A stretch of 50,893 nucleotides of DNA from Maribacter sp. (GTDB taxonomy: Bacteria; Bacteroidota; Bacteroidia; Flavobacteriales; Flavobacteriaceae). This document shows positions 34,759 through 43,063 of this stretch, piece after piece. The DNA is taken from positions 1 through 50,893 of the forward strand of contig JAAETN010000146.1 in the NCBI GenBank assembly GCA_024228355.1, written 5' to 3'. Position 1 is the stretch's first letter, and every line of letters begins with the position of its first letter. The translations under genes and the position numbers were made by a program. Under the pieces are notes generated by a model. The model saw only the letters and a list, made by a program, of their open reading frames with translations. It was not told the origin of the DNA and did no database searches.

Positions 34759-35949
34759 ATGCCATCTATATCGAATAAAGGGTTTATGATGCCCGAATCT
34801 CCAATTCGTAAATTGGTTCCTTACGCTGAAAAAGCTAAAAAGGAAGGTGCAAAAGTGATTCATTTAAATATTGGCCAACCCGATATTAAAACGCCTCAAA
34901 TTGCATTGGATGCTGTTAAGAATAATACGCTTTCGGTTTTAGAATATAGTAGGACTGAAGGCTCGGAGGTTTATCGTGAAAAATTGGCTGAATATTATGC
35001 AAAAAATGACATTCACATTACCGCCCAGGATATTATTGTCACCACCGGTGGTTCTGAAGCCCTTTCCTTTACTATGGGAAGTATTGCAGACACCGATGAT
35101 GAGATTATTATTCCAGAACCATTTTATGCAAATTATAATGGGTTTGCTACCGCCATGGGAATCAAGGTTGTACCTGTTGTATCACAAATCGTTGACAATT
35201 TCGCCTTACCTCCCATTGAGGAGTTCGAGAAGCTGATAACTCCAAAAACAAGGGCAATTCTCATATGCAATCCAGGCAATCCCACCGGTTATTTATATAG
35301 CAAGGACGAAATTCAAAAATTAGCTGTAATCGTAAAGAAACATAATTTGTTCCTTGTTGCAGATGAAGTATATCGGGAGTTTACTTATGATGGTAAAGAA
35401 CATTACTCCATCTTGCAGGAAAATGGGTTGGACCAACATGCTATAATTGTGGATTCCGTTTCAAAACGTTACAGTATGTGTGGTGCCAGAATCGGGTGTT
35501 TGGTCTCAAGAAATAAGGAAATCATTAAAACGGCACTCAAATTTGCCCAAGCCAGATTGTCTCCTCCGACCTATGCCCAAATTGCAAGTGAAGCGGCGCT
35601 AGAAACTCCCCAAAGCTATTTTGATGATGTTAAGGAGGAGTATGTTGAAAGAAGAAACATCCTTATGGCAGAACTTGAAAAAATTGAAGGCATTAAAATT
35701 GGTCGTCCTCAAGGAGCTTTTTATTGTATTGCCGAATTACCTATAGAGAATTCGGATGATTTTGCACAATGGTTATTGGAAGAATTCAGAGTGAATGGTG
35801 AAACCGTTATGGTCGCTCCGGCTTCTGGCTTCTACGCTTCTCAAGGCTTGGGGAAAAATCAAATACGAATCGCTTATGTACTAGATAAGGAAAGTCTTAA
35901 AAGAGCTGTCACTATTTTAGGTGAAGCCCTAAAAACCTATAAAGGTTAA
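34759..35949 (+). CDS. Class I/II PLP-dependent aminotransferase (aspartate-type)
   Basis: Fold-type I transaminase of 396 residues. The pyridoxal lysine is in VDSVSKRYSMCGARIGCLVS (about residue 236), NPGNPTG is near 172, and the phosphate-binding Arg follows. The substrate is uncertain; similarity to the aspartate/tyrosine/aromatic subgroup is plausible (ADEVYREFTY). A murB gene begins at the last base of its stop codon (TAATG), so the two are translationally coupled. A link to cell-wall precursor synthesis through glutamate is only inference. Confidence 0.9.
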   Translation: MPSISNKGFMMPESPIRKLVPYAEKAKKEGAKVIHLNIGQPDIKTPQIALDAVKNNTLSVLEYSRTEGSEVYREKLAEYYAKNDIHITAQDIIVTTGGSEALSFTMGSIADTDDEIIIPEPFYANYNGFATAMGIKVVPVVSQIVDNFALPPIEEFEKLITPKTRAILICNPGNPTGYLYSKDEIQKLAVIVKKHNLFLVADEVYREFTYDGKEHYSILQENGLDQHAIIVDSVSKRYSMCGARIGCLVSRNKEIIKTALKFAQARLSPPTYAQIASEAALETPQSYFDDVKEEYVERRNILMAELEKIEGIKIGRPQGAFYCIAELPIENSDDFAQWLLEEFRVNGETVMVAPASGFYASQGLGKNQIRIAYVLDKESLKRAVTILGEALKTYKG

Positions 35950-36965
35950 TGAGAATTGAAAAAAACATATCCTTAAAAAAGCACAATACTTTTGGTATAG
36001 ATGCCAAGGCGAAATTTTTCTGTGAAATCACAAGTATCAATGAGCTTAAAAATGCATTACGCCGCAATGATTATCCCGACAAGTTCATACTCAGTGGGGG
36101 TAGTAATATGCTCATCACCAAGGACATTGAAGCATTAGTTCTCTATATAAACATAAAAGGAAAAGAGATTCTTGAAGAAGATGATGACCATGTTTATTTC
36201 AAGATAATGGCTGGCGAAGTTTGGCACGATATGGTACTCTGGTGCTTGGACCATGATTTTGGCGGCTTGGAAAACATGTCTCTCATTCCGGGTTATACGG
36301 GTACGGCACCCATACAGAACATTGGTGCGTATGGTGTAGAACTCAAGGATTCTTTTGTCAGTTGTGAAGCTATGAACATCGCTGACCAATCAATTAGGTC
36401 TTTTTCGAAGGACGATTGCAATTTTGGGTATAGGGATTCTTATTTCAAGAATGAAGGCAAAGGCAAATACATAATAACCTCAGTGACTTTTAAACTTACC
36501 AAGCGAAATCATAAACTAAACACATCTTACGGTGCCATTGAAGATGAATTAGAACGTAAAGGCATAAAATCCCCAACCATAAAAGATATATCCAATGCCG
36601 TAGTAGCCATTCGACAAAGCAAGCTCCCCGATCCAAAAGAATTGGGCAATGGCGGAAGTTTTTTCAAGAATCCTGTCTTATCCAAATCAGAATTCGATTT
36701 ATTCAGAGCCAAGTATCCTGAAGCCAAATATTTTAAGGTATCCGATGATGAACTTAAAATCCCTGCGGGATGGTTAATTGAGGAATGCGGCTTTAAGGGC
36801 AAGCGATTCGGTGATGCCGGTGTTCATAAAGACCAGGCCTTGGTATTGGTTAACTATGGAAATGCCACAGGTGCTGAAATAATTGACTTGGCTCAAAAAA
36901 TTATTGAAATCGTTTTTAATACTTTTGGGATTAAAATAGCACCTGAGGTCAATATCATAAAATAA
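35949..36965 (+). CDS. murB: UDP-N-acetylenolpyruvoylglucosamine reductase
   Basis: FAD enzyme that reduces UDP-GlcNAc-enolpyruvate to UDP-MurNAc in peptidoglycan synthesis. FILSGGSNMLI is the FAD-binding loop, SLIPGYTGTAPIQNIGAYGVELKD the second block, and GNGGSFFKNPV (about residue 235) contains the catalytic Ser. The C-terminal AGWLIEECGFKG and Glu in APEVNII are present. 338 residues match the type I (E. coli-like) enzyme. It is coupled to the upstream aminotransferase by a one-base overlap. Confidence 0.97.
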   Translation: MRIEKNISLKKHNTFGIDAKAKFFCEITSINELKNALRRNDYPDKFILSGGSNMLITKDIEALVLYINIKGKEILEEDDDHVYFKIMAGEVWHDMVLWCLDHDFGGLENMSLIPGYTGTAPIQNIGAYGVELKDSFVSCEAMNIADQSIRSFSKDDCNFGYRDSYFKNEGKGKYIITSVTFKLTKRNHKLNTSYGAIEDELERKGIKSPTIKDISNAVVAIRQSKLPDPKELGNGGSFFKNPVLSKSEFDLFRAKYPEAKYFKVSDDELKIPAGWLIEECGFKGKRFGDAGVHKDQALVLVNYGNATGAEIIDLAQKIIEIVFNTFGIKIAPEVNIIK

Positions 36966-36988
36966 CCCCTGCCAAAGAACAGCAGGGG
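36966..36988. terminator. Hairpin after murB, without T-run
   Basis: CCCCTGC-CAAAGAACA-GCAGGGG forms a 7-bp G/C-rich stem immediately after the murB stop. No T-run follows on the plus strand, so it may terminate weakly or protect the 3' end. Confidence 0.4.
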
Positions 36989-37064
36989 CTATACCAAACC
37001 AAACTAACCAAAAACTAAATGTACAATTACCAGTTGCACATTTATATAATTAAAACTTTGAGAT

Positions 37065-37102
37065 AACGCTACCTATAACAATCAATTTTATAAATTAGCG
37101 TT
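37065..37102. repeat. Inverted repeat upstream of the first ECF sigma gene
   Basis: AACGCTA (37065-37071) and TAGCGTT (37096-37102) form a perfect 7-bp inverted repeat with a 24-nt spacer, about 75 nt before the sigma start. This 212-bp gap otherwise holds only the murB hairpin and no clear promoter. It may be chance. Confidence 0.25.
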
Positions 37103-37177
37103 TAAAGGATATACGGTTAAAATGAATTGATTGGATGCCACCATAGGACATTAATTTTTTCAGGACCTGAACAATTC

Positions 37178-37744
37178 ATGAGCACACTTCTTGAAAAGCA
37201 TATTGTGGAGTTATTGCAAGAACGAAATGAAAAGGCCATTTCCCTCTTGTATGAACACTATGGTGATACCTTATATGGTGTGGCTAAAAAGGTGGTTCGC
37301 GATGAAGAATTGGCGCAAGATGTACTTCAGGAAAGTTTTGTGAAAATCTGGAAAAAATCTGATACATACGATGTCTCAAAGGCAAAATTGTTTACCTGGT
37401 TGTTTCGAATTACTAGAAATACCGCCATTGACAAACTAAGAAGTGTAAACACAAAATCGGATAAGGAAATCCAAATAGACGTTTCCGACGTATATAACTT
37501 AGGCGTTGATAGCATAAGACCAGAGTTTATGGACGTTCGTGAAAATCTTGAAAAGATTGAGGGCAAGTACCAAATTGTGCTTGAAGCTTTATTTTTTCTT
37601 GGAATGACGCAACAAGAGGCTAGTGACGAATTGGATATTCCGTTAGGCACCATAAAATCAAGGTTGAAAATTGGCCTACGAGAGCTTAAAAAAATATACG
37701 GCTCCTCAATGATGCTGGCGTTTTTACTAAATCTTATATCATGA
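37178..37744 (+). CDS. ECF-type RNA polymerase sigma factor
   Basis: Sigma-70 family regulator with region 2 (ISLLYEHYGDTLYGVAKKVVRDEELAQDVLQESFVKIWKK, about residues 20-65) and region 4 (GMTQQEASDELDIPLGTIKSRLKIGLRELKK, near 145-175). The track start at 37127 is a TTG; the ATG at 37178 gives MSTLLEKHIVELLQERN and 188 residues. Its stop overlaps the anti-sigma start (ATGA), so sigma and anti-sigma are translated together. Anti-sigma pairing implies release by an envelope signal. Confidence 0.92.
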   Translation: MSTLLEKHIVELLQERNEKAISLLYEHYGDTLYGVAKKVVRDEELAQDVLQESFVKIWKKSDTYDVSKAKLFTWLFRITRNTAIDKLRSVNTKSDKEIQIDVSDVYNLGVDSIRPEFMDVRENLEKIEGKYQIVLEALFFLGMTQQEASDELDIPLGTIKSRLKIGLRELKKIYGSSMMLAFLLNLIS

Positions 37745-38499
37745 AAGACAAGATAAAAATATTTTTGGATTCGGATTTACTTGAAAAGTATTTGTTGGGT
37801 ACTACCAACAAGCAGGAATCTTTACAGGTAGAAAGGTATATAGCAATGTATCCCGAGGTTAGGGAAACCTACATTGAACTTCAGGAGAACTTGGAGACTT
37901 TTGCCAAAATGCATGCCATTAAGACTCCTGAAGGATTGAAAAACAAAATCTTGGCTAGAATAAAAGCTGAAAACGCAGGTCGAAGAAAATTCCTTAGATA
38001 TGCGATTGCAGCTAGTTTTGCAGCAGTAATGTTTGCTGGGGCTTCTTATTTCCTATGGAATCAAAACCAAAATTTACAGGAAGAAAATATCATAGTAAAT
38101 AATAAAATAGAGACGCTCAAAGAAGATATGCGATTGGAGTTAGCGGATGTTCGAAACCAATTCATCGTTCTTAACAATCCCCAAACGAGAAGATTCAATG
38201 TCAAAGGCAACAATAATGCTAAAGAATTGAAAGCGGTGGCTTATATTAATCCGGTTAAAAAACTCTCGTATATCAATGTCAAGAAATTACCGAATTTACC
38301 TGAAGACCAAAGTTTTCAGATGTGGGCCGAGGTAAACGGTGAAATGATCAATCTCGGAATCATTGATGAGGCGGCAGGACAGGAAAGACTATTGGCATTG
38401 CCATATGCAGATAAAGCAGTTAGTTATATCACTATAGAGCAAAAAGGAGGCAATAACACCCCAACGGTTGAAAATATTGTTGCCAAAATTGATTATTAA
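37741..38499 (+). CDS. Anti-sigma factor, RskA-type, single-pass
   Basis: 252 residues. The N-terminal cytoplasmic part (LDSDLLEKYLLGTTNKQESLQVERYIAMYPEVRETY) has the anti-sigma-domain pattern. One TM helix follows (about 82-105, LRYAIAASFAAVMFAGASYFLW), then a coiled segment and a periplasmic RskA-like C-terminal domain (LPNLPEDQSFQMWAEVNGEMINLGIIDE, YITIEQKGGNNTPT). It is coupled to the upstream sigma factor. There is no zinc-binding HxxxCxxC motif, so regulation is probably not redox-based. Confidence 0.9.
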   Translation: MKDKIKIFLDSDLLEKYLLGTTNKQESLQVERYIAMYPEVRETYIELQENLETFAKMHAIKTPEGLKNKILARIKAENAGRRKFLRYAIAASFAAVMFAGASYFLWNQNQNLQEENIIVNNKIETLKEDMRLELADVRNQFIVLNNPQTRRFNVKGNNNAKELKAVAYINPVKKLSYINVKKLPNLPEDQSFQMWAEVNGEMINLGIIDEAAGQERLLALPYADKAVSYITIEQKGGNNTPTVENIVAKIDY

Positions 38500-38520
38500 T
38501 CATTTTTCAAAGATTTTTAT

Positions 38521-38554
38521 AAAGCCTTGACTATTTGGTCAGGGCTTTATTTTT
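38521..38554 (+). terminator. Terminator of the sigma/anti-sigma operon
   Basis: AAAGCCTTGAC-TATTTG-GTCAGGGCTTT is an 11-bp stem with one G-T wobble, followed by ATTTTTG. The loop holds the TTTG that is also the likely -33 box of the next gene. Confidence 0.8.
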
Positions 38555-38563
38555 GTATCTTTG
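38534..38563 (+). promoter_or_regulatory. Promoter of the small membrane protein gene, embedded in the terminator
   Basis: TTTG (38534-38537), 18 nt, then TATCTTTG (38556-38563). This is a full -33/-7 Bacteroidota promoter, 14 nt before the ATG at 38578. The -33 box lies in the loop of the preceding terminator. Confidence 0.6.
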
Positions 38564-38577
38564 TGCAAAATTTTAGA

Positions 38578-38787
38578 ATGAAGTTGGTTCTTTTAACAAT
38601 TGGTCTTTTAGCACTTGCAGTCGCCGGTATCGCTATCAAAATATGGTCAAAGAAAAATGGACAGTTTGCAGGAACCTGTGCCAGTCAAAGTCCTTTCTTG
38701 AATAAAGGGGACGAGGCCTGTGGTATGTGCGGTAGATTGCCTGGTGAACAGGACTGCAAAAAAGACAATACCCCCGAATTACGATAG
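38578..38787 (+). CDS. Small Cys-rich membrane protein
   Basis: 69 residues from the ATG at 38578, which follows the promoter; the track start at 38527 lies inside the terminator. One TM helix (MKLVLLTIGLLALAVAGIAIKIW) is followed by a short soluble tail with four Cys (GTCASQS, ACGMCGRLPGEQDC). CxxC plus two outer Cys suggests metal or disulfide chemistry. It is of the conserved membrane or secreted type seen across Flavobacteriia. I do not know the function. Confidence 0.8.
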   Translation: MKLVLLTIGLLALAVAGIAIKIWSKKNGQFAGTCASQSPFLNKGDEACGMCGRLPGEQDCKKDNTPELR

Positions 38788-38822
38788 AATTTTGCCGTTC
38801 ACAGTCTAATACTTTTTATCTT

Positions 38823-39383
38823 TTGGATAAAACTGAAGATACCATACTTAACATCATCAACAAGGCCAAAATGGGCAACCAGATTGCCTTCAGCAATTTA
38901 TTGGATACTTTTTGGAATGATGTTTACGGTTTTCAACTTAAACGCACCGAAAACGAGAATGATGCCGAGGATATTACCATTCAGACCTTCTCAAAAGCCT
39001 TTGATAAAATCAACACCTACAATGATGTATACGAATTTAAGACATGGTTAATTGCCATTTCGAAAAATATTCATGTTGACCTCATTCGTAAAAGAAAAAG
39101 AAATGTCCTCGAAGCTGGAGGTAACAATGAAGCCATTACTAAAGTATTGGATGATGCCCCTACCGTTGAAGACAAATTGATTATTGAGCAAAACTTGGCA
39201 ACACTCCTTGAAAATATCAAAAAGCTAAAACCACATTACCAAGAGGTCATTAACCTGCGTTATTTTCATGAATTAAGTTATGCCGCTATTGCTACTGAGC
39301 TTAATGAACCTATCAACAACGTAAAGGTTAAACTGTTAAGAGCCAAAAAATTGTTGGCTGAAATCATCAAAAACAAAAAATAA
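38823..39383 (+). CDS. ECF-type RNA polymerase sigma factor (second), TTG start
   Basis: 186 residues with region 2 (NQIAFSNLLDTFWNDVYGFQLKRTENENDAEDITIQTFSKAFDKI) and region 4 (LKPHYQEVINLRYFHELSYAAIATELNEPINNVKVKLLRAKKLL). The ORF starts with TTG-GAT-AAA; this places the family's KAKMGNQ motif in position, and no earlier ATG exists. Unlike the first sigma factor it has no anti-sigma gene next to it. It is 35 nt after the small Cys-rich protein gene and 107 nt before lipA. Confidence 0.88.
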   Translation: MDKTEDTILNIINKAKMGNQIAFSNLLDTFWNDVYGFQLKRTENENDAEDITIQTFSKAFDKINTYNDVYEFKTWLIAISKNIHVDLIRKRKRNVLEAGGNNEAITKVLDDAPTVEDKLIIEQNLATLLENIKKLKPHYQEVINLRYFHELSYAAIATELNEPINNVKVKLLRAKKLLAEIIKNKK

Positions 39384-39468
39384 GAAGATTTCGATCCTTG
39401 ATTTGGTCATGTGTGTTAATGGGTACCCATGTCCCCTCTAACATACAATCGGTACACTATTTTGTTCG

Positions 39469-39476
39469 TATATTTG
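39469..39476 (+). promoter_or_regulatory. Promoter -7 element (TATATTTG) of lipA
   Basis: TATATTTG matches TAnnTTTG and lies 14 nt before the lipA ATG. No -33 TTTG at proper distance was seen. Confidence 0.45.
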
Positions 39477-39490
39477 TAGAAAATTGAAAA

Positions 39491-40357
39491 ATGAGCGCAA
39501 ATAGTATTGCACCGCCCAAAGGAAAGCCAAATTGGCTCAGGGTAAAACTTCCTACAGGTAAGAAATACACCCAATTGCGAGGGTTGGTCGACAAATACGA
39601 TTTGCATACTATATGTACTTCAGGCAGTTGTCCAAATATGGGTGAATGTTGGGGCGAGGGTACTGCTACATTTATGATATTGGGGAACATTTGTACGCGT
39701 TCCTGTGGTTTTTGTGGTGTTAAAACTGGTCGACCGTCAGCCGTTGATTGGACCGAGCCTGAAAAGGTAGCAAGGTCCATCAAAATCATGAGCATCAAAC
39801 ATGCGGTAATAACATCAGTTGACCGAGATGATTTGAAAGATATGGGTTCAATAATCTGGGCAGAGACCGTAAAGGCAATCCGTAGAATGAATCCTTCGAC
39901 CACATTAGAGACCCTTATCCCTGACTTCCAAGGCATTGAAAGGCATTTAGACCGAATCATTGAAGTTAGTCCTGAAGTGGTTTCACATAACGTGGAAACC
40001 GTAAAAAGGCTTACGAGAGAAGTTCGCATACAGGCCAAATATGAAAGAAGTTTAGAGGTGTTAAAGTATTTACACGCAAGTGGTGTCAACCGGACAAAAT
40101 CTGGCGTTATGCTTGGACTTGGTGAACTTGAAGAAGAAGTCTTTGAAACTATGGAAGACCTAAGAAATGCAAATGTTGATGTGATTACCATAGGCCAATA
40201 CCTTCAACCTTCCAAAAAACATTTGCCCGTGAGTGAATTCATCCTTCCTGAACAATTCAAAAGATACGAAGAAGCAGGACTTAAAATGGGCTTTAGGCAC
40301 GTAGAGAGTGGCGCTTTGGTAAGGTCATCATATAAGGCCCACAAACATATCGAGTAA
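39491..40357 (+). CDS. lipA: Lipoyl synthase
   Basis: Radical-SAM enzyme that inserts two sulfur atoms into octanoyl-lipoyl domains. Both iron-sulfur clusters are marked: [12 protein letters not shown] (auxiliary, starting about residue 42) and CTRSCGFC (CxxxCxxC radical-SAM site, about 67). The C-terminal block [12 protein letters not shown] contains the RSSY cluster-ligand serine. 288 residues is typical for flavobacteria. It is monocistronic with its own promoter. Confidence 0.97.
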   Translation: MSANSIAPPKGKPNWLRVKLPTGKKYTQLRGLVDKYDLHTICTSGSCPNMGECWGEGTATFMILGNICTRSCGFCGVKTGRPSAVDWTEPEKVARSIKIMSIKHAVITSVDRDDLKDMGSIIWAETVKAIRRMNPSTTLETLIPDFQGIERHLDRIIEVSPEVVSHNVETVKRLTREVRIQAKYERSLEVLKYLHASGVNRTKSGVMLGLGELEEEVFETMEDLRNANVDVITIGQYLQPSKKHLPVSEFILPEQFKRYEEAGLKMGFRHVESGALVRSSYKAHKHIE

Positions 40358-40401
40358 TAGCTTTGCACTACTTAAGACATATAGCTTAGGAACGTCTTCC
40401 T

Positions 40402-40844
40402 ATGAATAAAGAAAACAACGATATAACCCGATTTGGTGTAATTGGCGGTAACCAGTTTAGGCTTTTAATAACCTCCACATTTAAATGTTGTTACTATCAA
40501 TGATTTGGCAGATTTGATAGGGGCTAGGGAAATAAATTTCCGCATTTATGGGTACGCTAACTTACATTTCAATTATAGCTAAAAGAGAAACTTCTAATCA
40601 AGAAATTAATGATACTTTTGAAAAAGCTTCCCACAATGAGCTAAAAAACATACATTTTTATACGAAAGACCCTATAGTTATCTATAATTATAAACAATAG
40701 TTGTTAATCTTATACGTTTGATTCTCAGATGACTTCCATATTCGGAAAAATGTTAAAATTATTGGCTGGTATGATAAGAAAACACGTCTTTGTAGCAGAA
40801 TTATATATATAATCCCCTTATTGATAAACAAGAAATTCGATTGA
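40402..40844 (+). pseudogene. Remnant of a glyceraldehyde-3-phosphate dehydrogenase gene
   Basis: The 483-bp ORF-free gap holds pieces of one GAPDH in order but in three frames. In the frame of 40402, RFGVIGGNQFRLL matches the NAD-binding GFGRIGRxxFR start. After a one-base shift (from 40478), HLNVVTINDLADL matches NVEVVAINDLAD. After a jump to a third frame (from about 40539), GTLTYISIIAKRETS, then NELKNIHFYTKDPIV, match the late GAPDH block. After stops at 40698 and 40719, NVKIIGWYDKK and SRIIYIIPLL match the VKxxxWYDNEWGYSNR C-terminus. The middle, with the active-site Cys, is missing. It is a decayed paralogue with an internal deletion. Confidence 0.85.
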
Positions 40845-43063
40845 ACTTAATATTTCCATATAAACGTATAAAGCTATTAGCCATTATTTTGGTCTTTTTG
40901 TGCTGTGGACAAAGTGTATCTGCACAGAATAAATCTGTTCATGACGACGTTCAAGCCTATTTTAATGAAGCGAGAACTTTTGGGAATAAAAACCAAATAG
41001 ACTTGGCCCTTACATCCTTGGATCAAGCCGCTGCCCTTGCCGAAGAAAACAAGGACGTTAAAACATTAATAGACAGTTATCATATGTTCGCCCTACTTTA
41101 TCTTAAATTGGATAAGGTAAGCACTACCAAATTTTACTGGGATAGAGCTAAAGTATTGCTGAAAGACATCGAATACCCTTACGGGGATGCTATCTATAAG
41201 TATATAGAAGCAATATTGCTATTTAAGGAAAATCAAAATTTCCAAGCAATTTTCATGCTTAATGAAGCAAGACAACTTAATAATGATCGCAATTTTTTCA
41301 ATAATATTTTGTTGGTTGAGGGCAATATCTATTTGAATCTGGAAAAGTATGAAAGTGCATCGAAAAATTTCAATTCCTTGGTAGTCAATACTGATGTCTA
41401 TGAAAAGGAGTATCTGGCAGCTAGGGCTAACATTGGGCTCGCGCAAACAAATATTAAACTAGCTAATTTCGAAGAAGCCTCAAAGTATGCTGAAAATGCC
41501 TTAAAATTAGCCAACGAAAATAGATTTTTTTTAGAAATAATTGAAAGTAACCAATTACTATCCCAATCATATGAAGGACTAGGTCTTTATCATGAGGCAC
41601 TCGCGTCAACCCGAAATCTATACGCGGCAAAGGATTCCCTTTTTACAATAGAAAAAATAAAAATTGAAACAAAGACGGCAAATGATATTCATAACGAAAA
41701 TCTGGCCGATGAGGTAAAACGGCAAGACAAGCGAATAGAGGAACTAAGTAAATCTGCCAATAGGTCAGAAATAACGGCCATATTAACCTCTGCTTTTCTC
41801 ATTATTATCTCATTATTGGCAGTTTCCTTATATCGGAATAATCAAATAAAACTCAAGACCAACGATCTTTTACATACCAAAAACAGCGAGTTACAGGCTG
41901 CTAGGGATGAGGCCGTAAATGCTATGGAAGCCAAAACCAATTTCTTGTCAACAGTTAGCCATGAGCTTAGAACTCCACTCTATGCGGTCACCGGTCTTAC
42001 GCATTTATTGTTGGAGGAAAATCCAAGTAAAAATCAAAAAGAACACTTAAAGGCCTTGAAATTCTCAGGTGACTATCTTTTGAATTTTATCAATGATATC
42101 CTTCACATAAATAAAATTGATGCGGATAAGTTAGAACCTTTGAATATGGAGTTCAACCTTAAAAAGGTTTTAAAAGAAGTCATTGATTCATTACAACAGA
42201 GTGCTAAGGAGAATAATACCAAAATTACATTGGATTATGATGATAGTATTCCTTCACATTTAATGAGTGATCCATTGAAGCTTTCACAAATTTTCATGAA
42301 CCTCGTGGGCAACGCACTTAAGTTCACTAAAAATGGTGAGGTTAAAGTCATTGCACAAATGGTACATAAGGAAGAGGAAGATGTAACGCTATATTTTGAG
42401 GTTTTGGATAATGGTATCGGAATTTCAAAAGAACAACAACAGAAAATCTTTGATGGATTTGAGCAGGGCTCAATTCAAATAAACAGGGAATATGGCGGTA
42501 CCGGACTTGGACTCACCATTGTTAAAAGTCTTTTAGGGCTATTCAACAGTAAGATCAAATTAGAAAGTGACATCGGCAAAGGTAGTTCATTCTTTTTTGA
42601 ACTAAAACTAAAAAGCAAGGACAGTATTGTTGATGATATACCTTTTGAGATCACCCAGAAAGATTATGAGTTTCAAGGTCTGCATTTAATGATTGTTGAA
42701 GACAACAAAATCAACCAGGTAATTACTAAAAAAATGTTGGCCAAAAAAGAAATCACCAGCGATATTGCCAGTAATGGCACTGATGCCATTGATCTAGCCA
42801 AGAATAACGACTATGATGCAATTTTGATGGATATTCATATGCCTGGGATCAGTGGAGAGGAAGCCACGATTGAAATTCGAAAATTTGATAAAATCACCCC
42901 GATCATTGCCTTAACGGCAATCTCTTTGGACGATAGTTTGGAAAGTTTCTACGCCGCTGGATGTAATGATGTTGTCACCAAACCATTTAAGCCTGAGATA
43001 TTCTATCAGAAAATTGGAGAGAACATTTTCGAGAATGGGCAAAACGGAACCCCTAATGCATAA
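40841..43063 (+). CDS. TPR-containing hybrid sensor histidine kinase, TTG start
   Basis: 740 residues. An N-terminal signal or anchor (YKRIKLLAIILVFLCCGQSVSA) is followed by TPR-like helices to about residue 300 and a TM helix (about 310-330, ILTSAFLIIISLLAVSLY). HisKA is FLSTVSHELRTPLYAVTG (His about 373). HATPase boxes are FMNLVGNALKFTKNG, VLDNGIGISKEQQ and YGGTGLGLTIVKSL. A C-terminal receiver has its phosphoacceptor Asp near 664 in ILMDIHMPGISG. The start is TTG, with no ATG near. The gene starts inside the tail of the GAPDH remnant. There is no output domain. It overlaps lpxK tail to tail by 11 nt. Confidence 0.92.
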   Translation: MNLIFPYKRIKLLAIILVFLCCGQSVSAQNKSVHDDVQAYFNEARTFGNKNQIDLALTSLDQAAALAEENKDVKTLIDSYHMFALLYLKLDKVSTTKFYWDRAKVLLKDIEYPYGDAIYKYIEAILLFKENQNFQAIFMLNEARQLNNDRNFFNNILLVEGNIYLNLEKYESASKNFNSLVVNTDVYEKEYLAARANIGLAQTNIKLANFEEASKYAENALKLANENRFFLEIIESNQLLSQSYEGLGLYHEALASTRNLYAAKDSLFTIEKIKIETKTANDIHNENLADEVKRQDKRIEELSKSANRSEITAILTSAFLIIISLLAVSLYRNNQIKLKTNDLLHTKNSELQAARDEAVNAMEAKTNFLSTVSHELRTPLYAVTGLTHLLLEENPSKNQKEHLKALKFSGDYLLNFINDILHINKIDADKLEPLNMEFNLKKVLKEVIDSLQQSAKENNTKITLDYDDSIPSHLMSDPLKLSQIFMNLVGNALKFTKNGEVKVIAQMVHKEEEDVTLYFEVLDNGIGISKEQQQKIFDGFEQGSIQINREYGGTGLGLTIVKSLLGLFNSKIKLESDIGKGSSFFFELKLKSKDSIVDDIPFEITQKDYEFQGLHLMIVEDNKINQVITKKMLAKKEITSDIASNGTDAIDLAKNNDYDAILMDIHMPGISGEEATIEIRKFDKITPIIALTAISLDDSLESFYAAGCNDVVTKPFKPEIFYQKIGENIFENGQNGTPNA

